From positions 124,001 through 188,000 of the forward strand of contig PDSJ01000013.1 of NCBI GenBank assembly GCA_002748425.1: 64,000 nt of DNA, in the 5' to 3' direction. Source of the stretch: a candidate division KSB3 bacterium. GTDB taxonomy: Bacteria > Moduliflexota > Moduliflexia > Moduliflexales > Moduliflexaceae. The notes beneath the pieces are model-generated. The model was given only the letters and a program-made list of their open reading frames with translations. It was not told the origin of the DNA and did no database searches. Within the stretch, counting starts at the first letter, position 1, and each line of letters begins with the position of its first letter. A program made the position numbers and the translations under genes. Below are positions 38,759-48,756 of this stretch, piece by piece.

Positions 38759-39832
38759 TTACGGCAAATATTTTACGAGATGCGGCCCAAGCAGCTTGGT
38801 CACGCTTAACGGCAAGTGCTGCCACATTTTGATGGCAAGTTCATATTTTGGGTTATGAGGATTTAACTCCGGGAGTTCATCCCCGTTGGCAAGCCAATAA
38901 TGCCAGTAGCATTGTACCGGTTGAGCGCCCCACTGCTTTTTGAAGCGATATGTCCCTTGATCAGGCGTTGAACGGCCGAAGTCGAAGCGTGTATAACCCT
39001 GCTCGCAGGCAAATTTGAGGATATTCCAGTAAAGCATCATGTTGGACCCGAAACGATCATAGGCCCGAAGAGTTGAGGCCCAGGGAATTTGCAGCATCTC
39101 TTTAAAGCCAACAACAAATCCCGAGGCAATCGCCTGGTCCCCGGCATACACCGTACAGATACGCGCTGTTTCCGGAAATTCCGTCAAAATATTCTCAAAA
39201 AATCGTTTTGAATACACCGGAGTTCCCAGATCGCGCATCTTCCAGGCAAAGACCTCATAAAAGCTGTCAAGCTCCTCCGCATGGCCGATTTTAACATGAA
39301 AACCCTCTTTTTCAGGACGTCGAATTTGACTGCGAAGTTTCGATTTGAAACGTTTCCAAAGGTCCTCCGATGTCTCAGGCAGATCGAGAATCATCGTCAC
39401 TTTCGACGTTTTAACCGGGAGATGCAGTGCAAAATTCTCAAGATGCCGCAATTCAATATGTTCAGCCCCTTCACGCCGGGCGATTACTGCTGCTTCATCA
39501 AGCAGTGCGCGGCGAATTTCCATGTTCTCGGCGAGTATGCCTCCATAATTAAAAAACGGGAGCGACACAAAGAATTTACCGAATGGAAGACTCTTCAGAA
39601 ACACTAACGGCAGGATCCCGACAATCTGCTCATCTTCAAGAGCATAGAGATAGAAGGTGTTATGCTTGAAGGACTTTTCAACGATCCGTTTCCAGCCGCT
39701 GAGATGATACAATGCACTGGCAGAAGCCTTCGACACATAACGATCCCAAAGCTCCTCCTGAGCGCTTTCCAGTTGTGTAATCTGCATACCAGACCTTTGT
39801 GTGGGTTTCATATTCTCTGACATAAAATGCAA
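38759..39832 (-). CDS. FemAB-family GNAT protein, XrtA/PEP-CTERM system-associated
   Basis: 357 aa; GSNMMLYWNILKFACEQGYTRFDFGRSTPDQGTYRFKKQWGAQPVQCYWHYWL (TIGR03019-like). Confidence 0.88.
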   Translation of the reverse strand: MHFMSENMKPTQRSGMQITQLESAQEELWDRYVSKASASALYHLSGWKRIVEKSFKHNTFYLYALEDEQIVGILPLVFLKSLPFGKFFVSLPFFNYGGILAENMEIRRALLDEAAVIARREGAEHIELRHLENFALHLPVKTSKVTMILDLPETSEDLWKRFKSKLRSQIRRPEKEGFHVKIGHAEELDSFYEVFAWKMRDLGTPVYSKRFFENILTEFPETARICTVYAGDQAIASGFVVGFKEMLQIPWASTLRAYDRFGSNMMLYWNILKFACEQGYTRFDFGRSTPDQGTYRFKKQWGAQPVQCYWHYWLANGDELPELNPHNPKYELAIKMWQHLPLSVTKLLGPHLVKYLP

Positions 39833-40404
39833 TCGAATGGTTTGTGATCACGCTACCGCAATTCATTGATTCCATGCGTTCTGCCAAGCATTAGAGAGTA
39901 ACGCTCACTGCAGCAAGAACTCACTCCAGCCATCCTCAGAATACGCTAGATGGGGCTGCATTTGTCAAGACAAAAATACACGTTAAGTTCTCTGAGCCGC
40001 TTATATGAATCTATGGCCGCTGCGCACAGCGGCATTTTCAGTCTATTCCGTCCGGATTCAGATGGAAGCATCAGTGATACCGTCTCTCCTTAGCGCTAAA
40101 AACGCGTCGTAGTCGTTAAATCGGCATGACTGACGAGGAGAATTTGTCAGAGGCGCATATGAAGGTCTGTAACCGTGTCGAAAAATTTAACAAAACCCTA
40201 ATTCATCCGCATCCCTCTCTTTTAGAGCATATTGCAAAGAAAAAAATTGTTCTGACTCCAAAAGGGGTCGGAAATTTTTACATTTTTACATAAAAATAAA
40301 GAAAAGAATCTCGAAGTTTCTTCAGTCTTACTTCAGGTAAAATTATTTTTATTCGCCTTTACAGATGTTGTTTAGAGGCAAATTTCAAGCAAGAGAACAA
40401 AATG

Positions 40405-40420
40405 TGGCATGTAATTTGCT
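40405..40420 (+). promoter_or_regulatory. Sigma-54 (RpoN) -24/-12 promoter element
   Basis: TGGCATGTAATTTGCT: GG-N10-GC spacing with TGGCA and TTTGC cores, 88 bp upstream of the refined PEP-CTERM start. Confidence 0.7.
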
Positions 40421-40507
40421 AGATCTTAGAACAGAAATCAAAGTTTAGTTTAAAATTGAAGACGTATAAAAATATGAATGATGTTTATGGAACTATGGAG
40501 GTTCGTT

Positions 40508-41311
40508 ATGAAAAGATTATTTGGAGTATTGTTGGCTGCCACGTTGATGTGCACAGGGGCTCATGTGTATGCTTTGGATTTAGGGGATAATATCACGTTG
40601 CCTGATATGATTTCGACAGGGAATGGATGGTATGGTTCTCAAGAAGTCGATGAAACTGAGCCGGGAACCGTTCAGGGACAAAATTGGGACCTTGAGGCAT
40701 TTTTTCTTGATGACTTTACATTAAGTGTTGTAGGTGGTTTTGATTTTATCAATGGCGAAGCATCGAATCATGCTTCCGGTGATGGGAATTGGCACTTCGG
40801 CGACATTTTCATCAGTACGGCAGGGTACGCTTCCTACGATCCGTCTGCATATCCCGAACTTAACGGCAACGGTCAGGTGAACCTCGATAATACGTTTGGC
40901 TTTGATTATGTAATAAGCTTTGACCGGGCTGATGATGGTAAATTAGATGCCGGGACAATGGGGTATAGCGTGTATTCACTGACAGACGACAGCATACTCC
41001 AGTCTGTGTATTTTGATTCATTCGATCGCTCAGGCCCTTATGCCTATGTCGACGGCGGTGACTTTGTAGAAAACGGGACTTTCGAAGTTATCTACGATTA
41101 TGACAACCTGGTTGGCACAAATGTTCTGACAGGCTTGGATCTGAGTTTCCTGAATACAACTGACAATGTATTGTTCAGCGTCACCGAACAATGTGGAAAT
41201 GACGTTCTTGTCGGAGATCCTGTCAATCCAGTTCCAGAACCGGGAACGCTGCTCCTGCTTGGCGCGGGGCTGCTCGGGATTCTCGGCTTAGGGAAACGTA
41301 TCAAAAACTAA
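40508..41311 (+). CDS. PEP-CTERM sorting-domain protein (secreted)
   Basis: Signal peptide MKRLFGVLLAATLMCTGAHVYA; C-term VPEPGTLLLLGAGLLGILGLGKRIKN; ATGGAGG Shine-Dalgarno. ORF track starts at 40478. Confidence 0.93.
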   Translation: MKRLFGVLLAATLMCTGAHVYALDLGDNITLPDMISTGNGWYGSQEVDETEPGTVQGQNWDLEAFFLDDFTLSVVGGFDFINGEASNHASGDGNWHFGDIFISTAGYASYDPSAYPELNGNGQVNLDNTFGFDYVISFDRADDGKLDAGTMGYSVYSLTDDSILQSVYFDSFDRSGPYAYVDGGDFVENGTFEVIYDYDNLVGTNVLTGLDLSFLNTTDNVLFSVTEQCGNDVLVGDPVNPVPEPGTLLLLGAGLLGILGLGKRIKN

Positions 41312-41334
41312 GCTTTTCCTGGGAGGTACTTTAC

Positions 41335-41372
41335 AAAAGGCGCAGGGAATTTTCCTCTTGCGCCTTTTTTTT
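41335..41372 (+). terminator. Rho-independent terminator after the PEP-CTERM gene
   Basis: AAAAGGCGCA...TGCGCCTTTT stem with GGAATTTTCC in the loop region, followed by a T-tract. Confidence 0.85.
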
Positions 41373-41390
41373 ATCTCAAGCAGACACATA

Positions 41391-43109
41391 TTACATCTTA
41401 CTAAACGGGATTCGGATTTCTCGCCCCAAATGGAAAAACCTGATGACCAGTTCCCTGGCCTGCGGCTCGCTTATCGTATTATACTCATAGATTGACAGGC
41501 TGATCTCATGCATTTTTTTCTTCGGACAGCAGCAGCATGGCTCGATCGTATGAGTTGAAAACAGCCGCTTCACCAAAGTAAAATTCCCGGAACGCAGCAT
41601 CTCTTTCAGCATGTCAAGAGTCTCTATTCCCCTGTGCTCCCCGATGGCTTGATCTTCGACAACAATGTATCCGGTACCATAGTTGCGCAGCAAGTCGTAC
41701 ATATCGTCCTCAGTATCAACATACGAGGACATGCCCCATTTTTTGAAGACGGAAAAAGACACCAAGGTCTTGTCAGCTCTCAGGGCGATCATTTTTTTTT
41801 CAAGATCATGTTTCCTAAGATGAAAAATAAACGTTCCATCATAACTTGCGCTGATCAGGACGGTCGCTCCCTTTGGATTGTTGACGACAAATTCTGCAGC
41901 CCGATCATAGACCGTATCGATGTATCTGAGCATATCGACGCGGCAAGAAACCATGAGCTGGTATAGGCATACGGCAGGAAGAAGCAGCGTTGAGAGGTAT
42001 TTCAGCGTCCTGTGATGCTGCTTCTTGAACGCCTTAGTTATCCTCAGAACAGCCGAAACAGCCAGAACGCAGAAGGGAGGAACCACATAGATTCCGTAAT
42101 ATTCTCTATATGGCGTTAAAACCACTGTATGTCCGAATAAATATGAATGGTAGATATACCACCAAACAATCCAGAGGAGGAAAAGCAGGTCTTTTCCCCG
42201 TTCTTCTCGCTTGAAAACCATGACGCCGATCGATACGACAGCGAGCATCAATACCGGCAAGCTCAAAACATTATCCGGGAGAATTCGTATATAGTTTGTC
42301 CACTGGGAAAGCAGACTTTTAAAACCAGCTGCCTTCAGATCGCCGAGGACAAGGCTCACTCCAACCGTTCCAAATTTCCAGGTAAACACGACCAGAGGGA
42401 TCAGGAAAAGACACAAAAGACCGCCAGCCAGAAGACTTTCGCGCTGGATGAGCTTTTTATACTGTTTTCTGAGGAGAAGATAACTTAAAAATACCGGCAG
42501 GATAAAGCCTGCTGTCTGTTTTGTATACAAGGCTCCGCAAATACTTAACGCAAGATAAAACCCATAGCGCTTTTTATCCAGCTCAAAATAACTGTAAAAA
42601 CAGTACATACTGATCATGATCATCGCAGTTGTCGGAATTTCCAACATCACTGTATGCGACCAGGTCATGACCATCGGCGTACTGATATATAATACACCAG
42701 AGTAAAAAGCCGTTGCTCGGCCATAGATTTTCTGAACGAAAAAATACCAGAAAAGCATGCCTGTGGATGCGAAAAAGATTACTGTCAGGCGGGCGGTCAG
42801 CACTGAAATGCCGAACAGGCTGTAGAAGAGAGCTTCAATCAAAGCAAAAAACGGAGGATACCACGTAAGAGCCAGAGCTGGATATTTTGCGTAATAGCGC
42901 TCAGTGTACTGGTACAGCTCGAAAAAGGGGTGGTCTTGCAGCAGATCATGGATGTAGACCCCATCCATAGCGTGCCGCGACTCATCGGACCACCAGAAAT
43001 CTCCGCCAGACAGCCCTAATCCAGTCAAACCCAGGGTCACAATGAGGAGAACAATCGGGTAAATGCCAGCTCTATATCGCTTCCAGCAGCCATGTAGTAC
43101 AGTCGTCAT
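41391..43109 (-). CDS. ArnT/PMT-like glycosyltransferase family 39 membrane protein
   Basis: 572 aa; GLTGLGLSGGDFWWSDESRHAMDGVYIHDLL, YYAKYPALALTWYPPFFALIEALFYSLFG, polytopic. Confidence 0.82.
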   Translation of the reverse strand: MTTVLHGCWKRYRAGIYPIVLLIVTLGLTGLGLSGGDFWWSDESRHAMDGVYIHDLLQDHPFFELYQYTERYYAKYPALALTWYPPFFALIEALFYSLFGISVLTARLTVIFFASTGMLFWYFFVQKIYGRATAFYSGVLYISTPMVMTWSHTVMLEIPTTAMIMISMYCFYSYFELDKKRYGFYLALSICGALYTKQTAGFILPVFLSYLLLRKQYKKLIQRESLLAGGLLCLFLIPLVVFTWKFGTVGVSLVLGDLKAAGFKSLLSQWTNYIRILPDNVLSLPVLMLAVVSIGVMVFKREERGKDLLFLLWIVWWYIYHSYLFGHTVVLTPYREYYGIYVVPPFCVLAVSAVLRITKAFKKQHHRTLKYLSTLLLPAVCLYQLMVSCRVDMLRYIDTVYDRAAEFVVNNPKGATVLISASYDGTFIFHLRKHDLEKKMIALRADKTLVSFSVFKKWGMSSYVDTEDDMYDLLRNYGTGYIVVEDQAIGEHRGIETLDMLKEMLRSGNFTLVKRLFSTHTIEPCCCCPKKKMHEISLSIYEYNTISEPQARELVIRFFHLGREIRIPFSKM

Positions 43110-44305
43110 CGGTAGGTAATGAATCTGAATAAATTTGTTGCTTCAGAGACCTCATGTCGTCGATAAATTTCATCTTTCTCCTGATCCGTCACGTCACGAG
43201 CAACATGAAATTCATACAGTGCGACTCCGCCTGTCTTGTATCTATGGTAGTGCGTCATGATTTCCTCAACCAGCCCCGAATCTCTGCAAGAACAGAGCAA
43301 CTGCGCCCTCAAACCGTGATCCCGGACAGCAAGAAAGGGTTCTTCTCTCAGAAAATCAATGACTCCCGGGCAATAGTTGACGACATTCAGATAGAGATCT
43401 TTGTCAAAATAGTAATTCCGCTCTTCTACACTGACACTGAGTCCCCATTCGCGTTTATAACGAAAAAGCCCGTCATTCATAAACGATCGTACATGAAAAC
43501 CATTAAAGTAGACAAAACCATGTTTTTTCGCATAATCCAGACTTGTGTAATACGAAGCTGCCGCCCGGTGCAATTTGTCTTTGGCATTACGGACGCCGTA
43601 TTTGCATTTCACGAGCGTATCGCCCTGAAAAAGCCAGACGTTGGCTGCAATCGCTTCATCGCCGTGATAGGCCGTTTGCAAGACCCCTTTTGCATAGAAT
43701 ATTTTTAACATATCAAATGATTCGACACTCTGTTTTCCCCATTTCGAGGAGATATGCGGAACATATAATTGCTCGTAAAACAGCCGAAAGCGATCGAGAT
43801 GTGTACGTATGCTGAACTCCTTTAACTCAACCCCGTTTCTTTCAAGAAGCTTCCTGGCCTCGTTGTATTTTTTTTTCTTGTACTCTTCCACTCTCATGCT
43901 GCTAAGAACATAGGGCTTGATTCTCATGAAATCTTGAAGACCGGGAAGTAAACTGTTCATTTCAACATACATCAGATCAACGTGTGGTGAGAGATCTCTG
44001 AGAGTGTTTTTCAGCATGAAAACATTCGTACGTGTCACATGTGTAAAGCGATATTCCGAATCATAGAGCTTCTCCAGAATGTATTTTTTCATTTCATCAG
44101 TACCGATCCAGAGCAGAGTCACAGGATGACCGTTCCGAAGTCCTTCGTAACGGTCTACCGTCATGTTGAAATGGACGACAATGCGGAAGAGCGATCGCAA
44201 GAACGCCGCGAGAGAAATGAAAAAATACAGGACCGGATCAGGCAGATAAAGAAAGACACGATATAATGCAGTGTTCACAGCTCTATTTACAATATTCATC
44301 GACAC
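43106..44305 (-). CDS. GNAT/FemAB-like acetyltransferase (BioF2-like)
   Basis: 399 aa; HGDEAIAANVWLFQGDTLVKCKYGVRNAKDKLHRAAASYYTSLDYAKKHGFVYFNGFHVRSFMNDGLFRYKREWGL. Confidence 0.65.
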   Translation of the reverse strand: MSMNIVNRAVNTALYRVFLYLPDPVLYFFISLAAFLRSLFRIVVHFNMTVDRYEGLRNGHPVTLLWIGTDEMKKYILEKLYDSEYRFTHVTRTNVFMLKNTLRDLSPHVDLMYVEMNSLLPGLQDFMRIKPYVLSSMRVEEYKKKKYNEARKLLERNGVELKEFSIRTHLDRFRLFYEQLYVPHISSKWGKQSVESFDMLKIFYAKGVLQTAYHGDEAIAANVWLFQGDTLVKCKYGVRNAKDKLHRAAASYYTSLDYAKKHGFVYFNGFHVRSFMNDGLFRYKREWGLSVSVEERNYYFDKDLYLNVVNYCPGVIDFLREEPFLAVRDHGLRAQLLCSCRDSGLVEEIMTHYHRYKTGGVALYEFHVARDVTDQEKDEIYRRHEVSEATNLFRFITYR

Positions 44306-44306
44306 C

Positions 44307-45446
44307 TCATTGAAAACTAAGGACTGCCTGGATCACTTCAGCCTGTTCGTCCTCGCTTAACCCATGATAAAATGGAAGACGCAGCAAACGCCCGCTGATA
44401 TCCTCAGTGATGGGGCAATCCCCGGGCTTCCCCCCAAATTTTCGACCCATCTCCGAGAGATGGAGCGGGAGGTAGTGAAACACACTCTGGATACCGTGAG
44501 CTTTGAGATGCGCTATCATTGCCTGCCGCTGCCCGGCTGTCGGCATCAAGAGATAAAACATGTGAAACGACTGCTCGCAATACTCGGGAACGATCGGCAG
44601 CCGCACACCAGACTCTTGCGCCCATCCAGACAACTGTTCCTCGTAACAGTTCCAGATTCTTCGTCGCCGGGACTGAATATGCTTCCAGCTAGTCAGTTGC
44701 GCGTATAAGAATGCAGCCAGAAGATCCGACGGCAGATAGCTCGATCCAAGATCGACCCAGCTGTATTTCTCCACTTCCCGGCGAAAGAAACGACTGCGGT
44801 TTGTTCCTTTTTCACGAATGATCTCGGCGCGTTCGATGTAGTTCGGATCGTTAAGAAGCAATGCGCCTCCTTCACCACAGGTTATATTCTTGGTTTCATG
44901 AAAGCTTTGGGTCGCCATACAGCCAAACGTTCCCAAAAACCTTCCCCGGTATTGTCCGAATAACCCATGAGCGTTATCTTCAATCACAGCAAGATCGCAG
45001 CCCTGGGCAATATCGAGAATCGTGTTCATTTCACAGCTCACTCCGGCATAGTGTACTGGTATCACGGCTTTTGTACGTGCTGAGATGAGCAACTCCAATT
45101 GAGATTCATCAAGGTTCAGGGTATCAGGACGGATATCGGCAAAAATCGGGTGAGCACCTCGAAGAACGAATGCATTGACTGTAGAAACAAAAGTAAACGA
45201 CGGCACGATCACTTCGTCACCAGGCTGAATGTCCAGGAGTAAAGCAGCCATTTCAAGCGCATCAGTGCAAGACGTCGTTAAGAAAGCTTTAGGAACATGA
45301 AGGAGCTGCTCAAACAAGCGCTGGCATTTCTTCGTATACATTCCATTTCCGCAAATGCAGCCTCCTTCGAGAGCGTCGCTGATATACTGTAATTCCTGTC
45401 CGTTAAGGGTCACCTTATTAAAGGGAATGCGATATACGTCTACCAT
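44307..45446 (-). CDS. DegT/DnrJ/EryC1 aminotransferase, WecE/RffA-like dTDP-4-amino-4,6-dideoxyhexose transaminase
   Basis: 379 aa; IPFNKVTLNGQELQYISDALEGGCICGNGMYTKKCQ, SCTDALEMAALLL, GDEVIVPSFTFVSTVNAFVLRGAHPIFADI, SFHETKNITCGEGGALL. Confidence 0.9.
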   Translation of the reverse strand: MVDVYRIPFNKVTLNGQELQYISDALEGGCICGNGMYTKKCQRLFEQLLHVPKAFLTTSCTDALEMAALLLDIQPGDEVIVPSFTFVSTVNAFVLRGAHPIFADIRPDTLNLDESQLELLISARTKAVIPVHYAGVSCEMNTILDIAQGCDLAVIEDNAHGLFGQYRGRFLGTFGCMATQSFHETKNITCGEGGALLLNDPNYIERAEIIREKGTNRSRFFRREVEKYSWVDLGSSYLPSDLLAAFLYAQLTSWKHIQSRRRRIWNCYEEQLSGWAQESGVRLPIVPEYCEQSFHMFYLLMPTAGQRQAMIAHLKAHGIQSVFHYLPLHLSEMGRKFGGKPGDCPITEDISGRLLRLPFYHGLSEDEQAEVIQAVLSFQ

Positions 45447-45473
45447 AAGAATATATCCTATCTAATATAGCTT

Positions 45474-46538
45474 TCATGAGTCTGTACCAAGCTGTGTTTC
45501 CGACTTATGTCCGGCTGCGAATCTGTCTGAAGCAGCTTCAGGCCGTGTCGCGTTCACCCAAAATGTTTCAACGACTTGCATGATCCCTCCTGCGCTTCCG
45601 ACAAATACGCTATTCAGATAGACCAGGAATGCAAGCATCACTGCATCCGAAGCCGCGATGCCGTATCGGCCTAACAGAAAGACCAGAGTTCCTTCACGCA
45701 CACCAAGCCCACCTAGAGAGAGCGGTAAAAGTGTTGCAACATACACGAGAGGGAGAATCGCCAAAAAAACACTGAGAGGGATCTGAAGTCCAAGTGCCCG
45801 GGCAAGTACACTTACGACAACGATGTCCGTTAGCTGGAAGAATAGCGACAGGATCAGCATCTTTCCCAGCGTCTTCGTTTTCAAGGTCTCGAGGGGATGC
45901 ATTATTGAGTAGAGAGAAGACGACCATCTTGTCCCTCTTCCGAAACGTCGTAGAATGATTGTCGGCCAGAGACGACGCCCCGCCAGAAAAACCAGCAAAG
46001 CACTCATGCCGATCGCCGCAACCGGGATGAGGGCTGATCTTCCCTCATGGCCGAACATGAACGCTCCAGCCGACGGATGGAACAGATACATACAGAAGAA
46101 GATCCCCAACAAGGCGAGAACTCCACAGATACGCTCCAGGAACACACTCACGGCGGCTGTACCAAGCCGACAATGAGTTTGCAGAGTGCAGCGTCCAATC
46201 CGAACAACGTCACCGCCGATAACTCCGGGAAGAAACGTACTGTAAAACGATCCCAGCAGGTACCCGGCATAGGCCTGGCGATGAGACCACATCACATGAT
46301 TATCCGCCAGGACGATTCGCATTCTCCACGAGGCAAAATACAGCCTTCCCCACGAGAGCAGCGGGGCCATCACAAGCGGGACACTGCTGACAGTGTGCAG
46401 TGTTTTCACTGCCTCTGTCCAGTCAACAAGCCGCATCAGGAACACAAGCAGCCCCAGACTCACGCTGAGTCTCAGCACGAACACGATTTGACGATCGATA
46501 TGACGTATTGATCTCACTGTACTTGTGAGCACGATCAC
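45474..46538 (-). CDS. Lysylphosphatidylglycerol synthase-TM / UPF0104-type flippase-like membrane protein
   Basis: 354 aa; AYAGYLLGSFYSTFLPGVIGGDVVRIGR, LPLSLGGLGVREGTLVFLLGRYGI. Confidence 0.88.
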   Translation of the reverse strand: MIVLTSTVRSIRHIDRQIVFVLRLSVSLGLLVFLMRLVDWTEAVKTLHTVSSVPLVMAPLLSWGRLYFASWRMRIVLADNHVMWSHRQAYAGYLLGSFYSTFLPGVIGGDVVRIGRCTLQTHCRLGTAAVSVFLERICGVLALLGIFFCMYLFHPSAGAFMFGHEGRSALIPVAAIGMSALLVFLAGRRLWPTIILRRFGRGTRWSSSLYSIMHPLETLKTKTLGKMLILSLFFQLTDIVVVSVLARALGLQIPLSVFLAILPLVYVATLLPLSLGGLGVREGTLVFLLGRYGIAASDAVMLAFLVYLNSVFVGSAGGIMQVVETFWVNATRPEAASDRFAAGHKSETQLGTDS

Positions 46539-46547
46539 GATTCGGAG

Positions 46548-47267
46548 TTAAAAACTCTTCATATACTTGGATGCAGCGGGTCCTTCATTAAAAATCAGAT
46601 CCAGAATGCTCACCCGGTGTTCGAACGGAGGAAAACGCTGATGATACTCTGGATAGCCCGAATAATTCATGTAATTCAGCTTAATGCCCTCCTGCTTAAA
46701 TAATTCCTCGTTCATATAGGCTTTGGCGGCAGGCCCTGACAGATATCCTGCTGCCCCGGCCTCTTTACATAATGCGATCAGTTGTTCCGTTTTGCCTTTC
46801 GCCGGAAAAGAATACTCCATCGACCAGGAAATCTTTGTCGTGATGCCCAATATCCCGCAAAGCGCTGTGAGAAAACGATAATTAACAAGACTCAGAAATT
46901 TCTCGTGACAGTTGAGGTAAAGTTCTTCGAAGATATTTTTATAGATCGAGAAATACTGCGTTTTGGAGTAATTGTGAATGAGCGATTGCCAATGTTTGCG
47001 GGCCCAGCCCTGATGACTGATACGCACATCTCGAATTTTTTGAACGCGCCGCCCCTTGACAATGACCGGTATCGTCAGCCATATCAGTCCGTTCGGAGTC
47101 TTGATCCTGTTTCTGTTCCTCCAGTCTCTCACCGTGTATTGCACATCGTCATACAGGATAAATTCATCCACAAGATGGATTATATCAAAATACCCTTTCC
47201 AGGGAATATAGTTTGATTGAAGAATTGCGACTGTTTTAGTTCCGGACACGGTCTTCATATTCCGCAT
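46548..47267 (-). CDS. WbqC-family protein
   Basis: 239 aa; VAILQSNYIPWKGYFDIIHLVDEFILYDDVQYTVRDWRNRNRIKTPNGLIWLTIPV. Confidence 0.94.
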   Translation of the reverse strand: MRNMKTVSGTKTVAILQSNYIPWKGYFDIIHLVDEFILYDDVQYTVRDWRNRNRIKTPNGLIWLTIPVIVKGRRVQKIRDVRISHQGWARKHWQSLIHNYSKTQYFSIYKNIFEELYLNCHEKFLSLVNYRFLTALCGILGITTKISWSMEYSFPAKGKTEQLIALCKEAGAAGYLSGPAAKAYMNEELFKQEGIKLNYMNYSGYPEYHQRFPPFEHRVSILDLIFNEGPAASKYMKSF

Positions 47268-48661
47268 TCCTCTTCATGGAAGTCTGGAGTATCTGCTTCA
47301 AAAGCTTGTCGTGTTTCTTTGACGGCATGGAGAGGGACCGCCGTAGAAGTCCCACCATTCCCGATGTCATCTCGTATGACATACGGTGGTTTTCCCATTG
47401 TTCGGAAATGTAATCGAGCGATGTATTCGCCGATAATTCCGACAGCAAAAAGCTGCATTCCCGCAAAAAAAGCAATTTCAGCCGCGAGGAACGACACGTC
47501 GGGAACATAAGCATGCTGAAATAAGCGCCGTATGACAACATAGCACAGCATAATCAAACTCAAAAGAGATGTGGCCAGACCGATCCCGCTGGCAATTCGG
47601 AGAGGCAGCGTAGAGTAGCCGATAAGCATGTCAAAGGCAAGTAAGAGCAATTTGCCTAAGGTATAGCCCGACGTCCCATGTCGCCTTGAGTGATGGTCCA
47701 CAAAGACCTCTGCGACCCGGTCGCTTCCCCAGGATAAGAGCACGTCGAGAGAAAGAGACCTGCCGCGAAAGTGCGCAAAACTCTGACGCAGCACCGAACG
47801 AAACGCCCGAAAAGCGCTGCTTTTATCAGCAATTTTCGACCCTGCCACGATTTTCAAGACCACTCTAAGTGCTTTGGAAGACAGATTCCGCCAGGACTCG
47901 TGTTGTCTTGCCGCCGGTATTCCATACACCAAATCGTAACCTTTCATTAAGGTTGAAAGTAATTTGGGGATTTCTTCCGGTGGATGCTGCAAGTCGTCGT
48001 CAAGTGTGACGATAAGCTCGTACTGAGCCTTATAAATTCCCGCAAGCAACGCATTATGCTGTCCATAATTACGCATCAGGTTGATCCCACGGACATTATG
48101 ATATTGAGTCGCCAGGCTGGTAATCACTTCCCAGCTTGCGTCGTCACTTCCATCATTGACCAGAAGAATCTCAAACGCCTGGACCAAGGGTTCTAATACG
48201 CTTTGAATCCGGTGTATTAGGGCGTCGAGGCTCTCCTGGCCGTTATACACCGGCACAATGACTGAAACGGTAGAGGTCTCCAGCATCGTGAGTCTTCCTG
48301 TTGAAATGATTGTCTGCAATAGCGTCTTGTGCGACTGGCTTAACTGCTCGAATTGAATGGCGATCGTATATAAGTCTCTTCCACAATCGTCTCCATGCAC
48401 AGGATAACTTTGCAGAACGATACCGCTGCATTCCAGCATCAAATAGTTCGTATATTGATCTGTTTCAGCGATCGCAAAATCTATACGTACTTTTTCAGAA
48501 GCAGGAATAGGACGATCGATCATGCAGAGCATTCCATCCAAACCAATATTGAGAGAGATGGCGCTAAGCGGTATTTCACTCTCTGTTCCGTGAACATACA
48601 TAGTGATCGGGATGCGCACGGAACACCCGGGAACTCTTCGAGGCTCTGGGTCCAAAGGCAT
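47255..48661 (-). CDS. PilZ-like domain fused to ArnC-type glycosyltransferase family 2
   Basis: 468 aa; N-term ~120 aa RRVPGCSVRIPITMYVHG...LSAISLNIGLDGMLCMIDRPIP (PilZ-like), then VSVIVPVYNGQESLDALIHRI, LLVNDGSDDASW, TLDDDLQHPPEEIPKLL and a C-terminal TM pair. Confidence 0.8.
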   Translation of the reverse strand: MPLDPEPRRVPGCSVRIPITMYVHGTESEIPLSAISLNIGLDGMLCMIDRPIPASEKVRIDFAIAETDQYTNYLMLECSGIVLQSYPVHGDDCGRDLYTIAIQFEQLSQSHKTLLQTIISTGRLTMLETSTVSVIVPVYNGQESLDALIHRIQSVLEPLVQAFEILLVNDGSDDASWEVITSLATQYHNVRGINLMRNYGQHNALLAGIYKAQYELIVTLDDDLQHPPEEIPKLLSTLMKGYDLVYGIPAARQHESWRNLSSKALRVVLKIVAGSKIADKSSAFRAFRSVLRQSFAHFRGRSLSLDVLLSWGSDRVAEVFVDHHSRRHGTSGYTLGKLLLLAFDMLIGYSTLPLRIASGIGLATSLLSLIMLCYVVIRRLFQHAYVPDVSFLAAEIAFFAGMQLFAVGIIGEYIARLHFRTMGKPPYVIRDDIGNGGTSTAVPLHAVKETRQAFEADTPDFHEEECGI

Positions 48662-48756
48662 AAAATCTCCTGATCATGGGATAGAATGGCGCACGATCAG
48701 TCTTTGCGAACGGATTTCTATTCAGCGTTCCCCGCTGTGCTGCAGCATGAGTTTTC

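Noticed and set aside
40247-40280. GACTCC-AAAA-GGGGTC followed by TTTTT in the AT-rich region upstream of the PEP-CTERM gene
   Set aside because: Short stem with a G-T pair and no upstream plus-strand gene that would need terminating.
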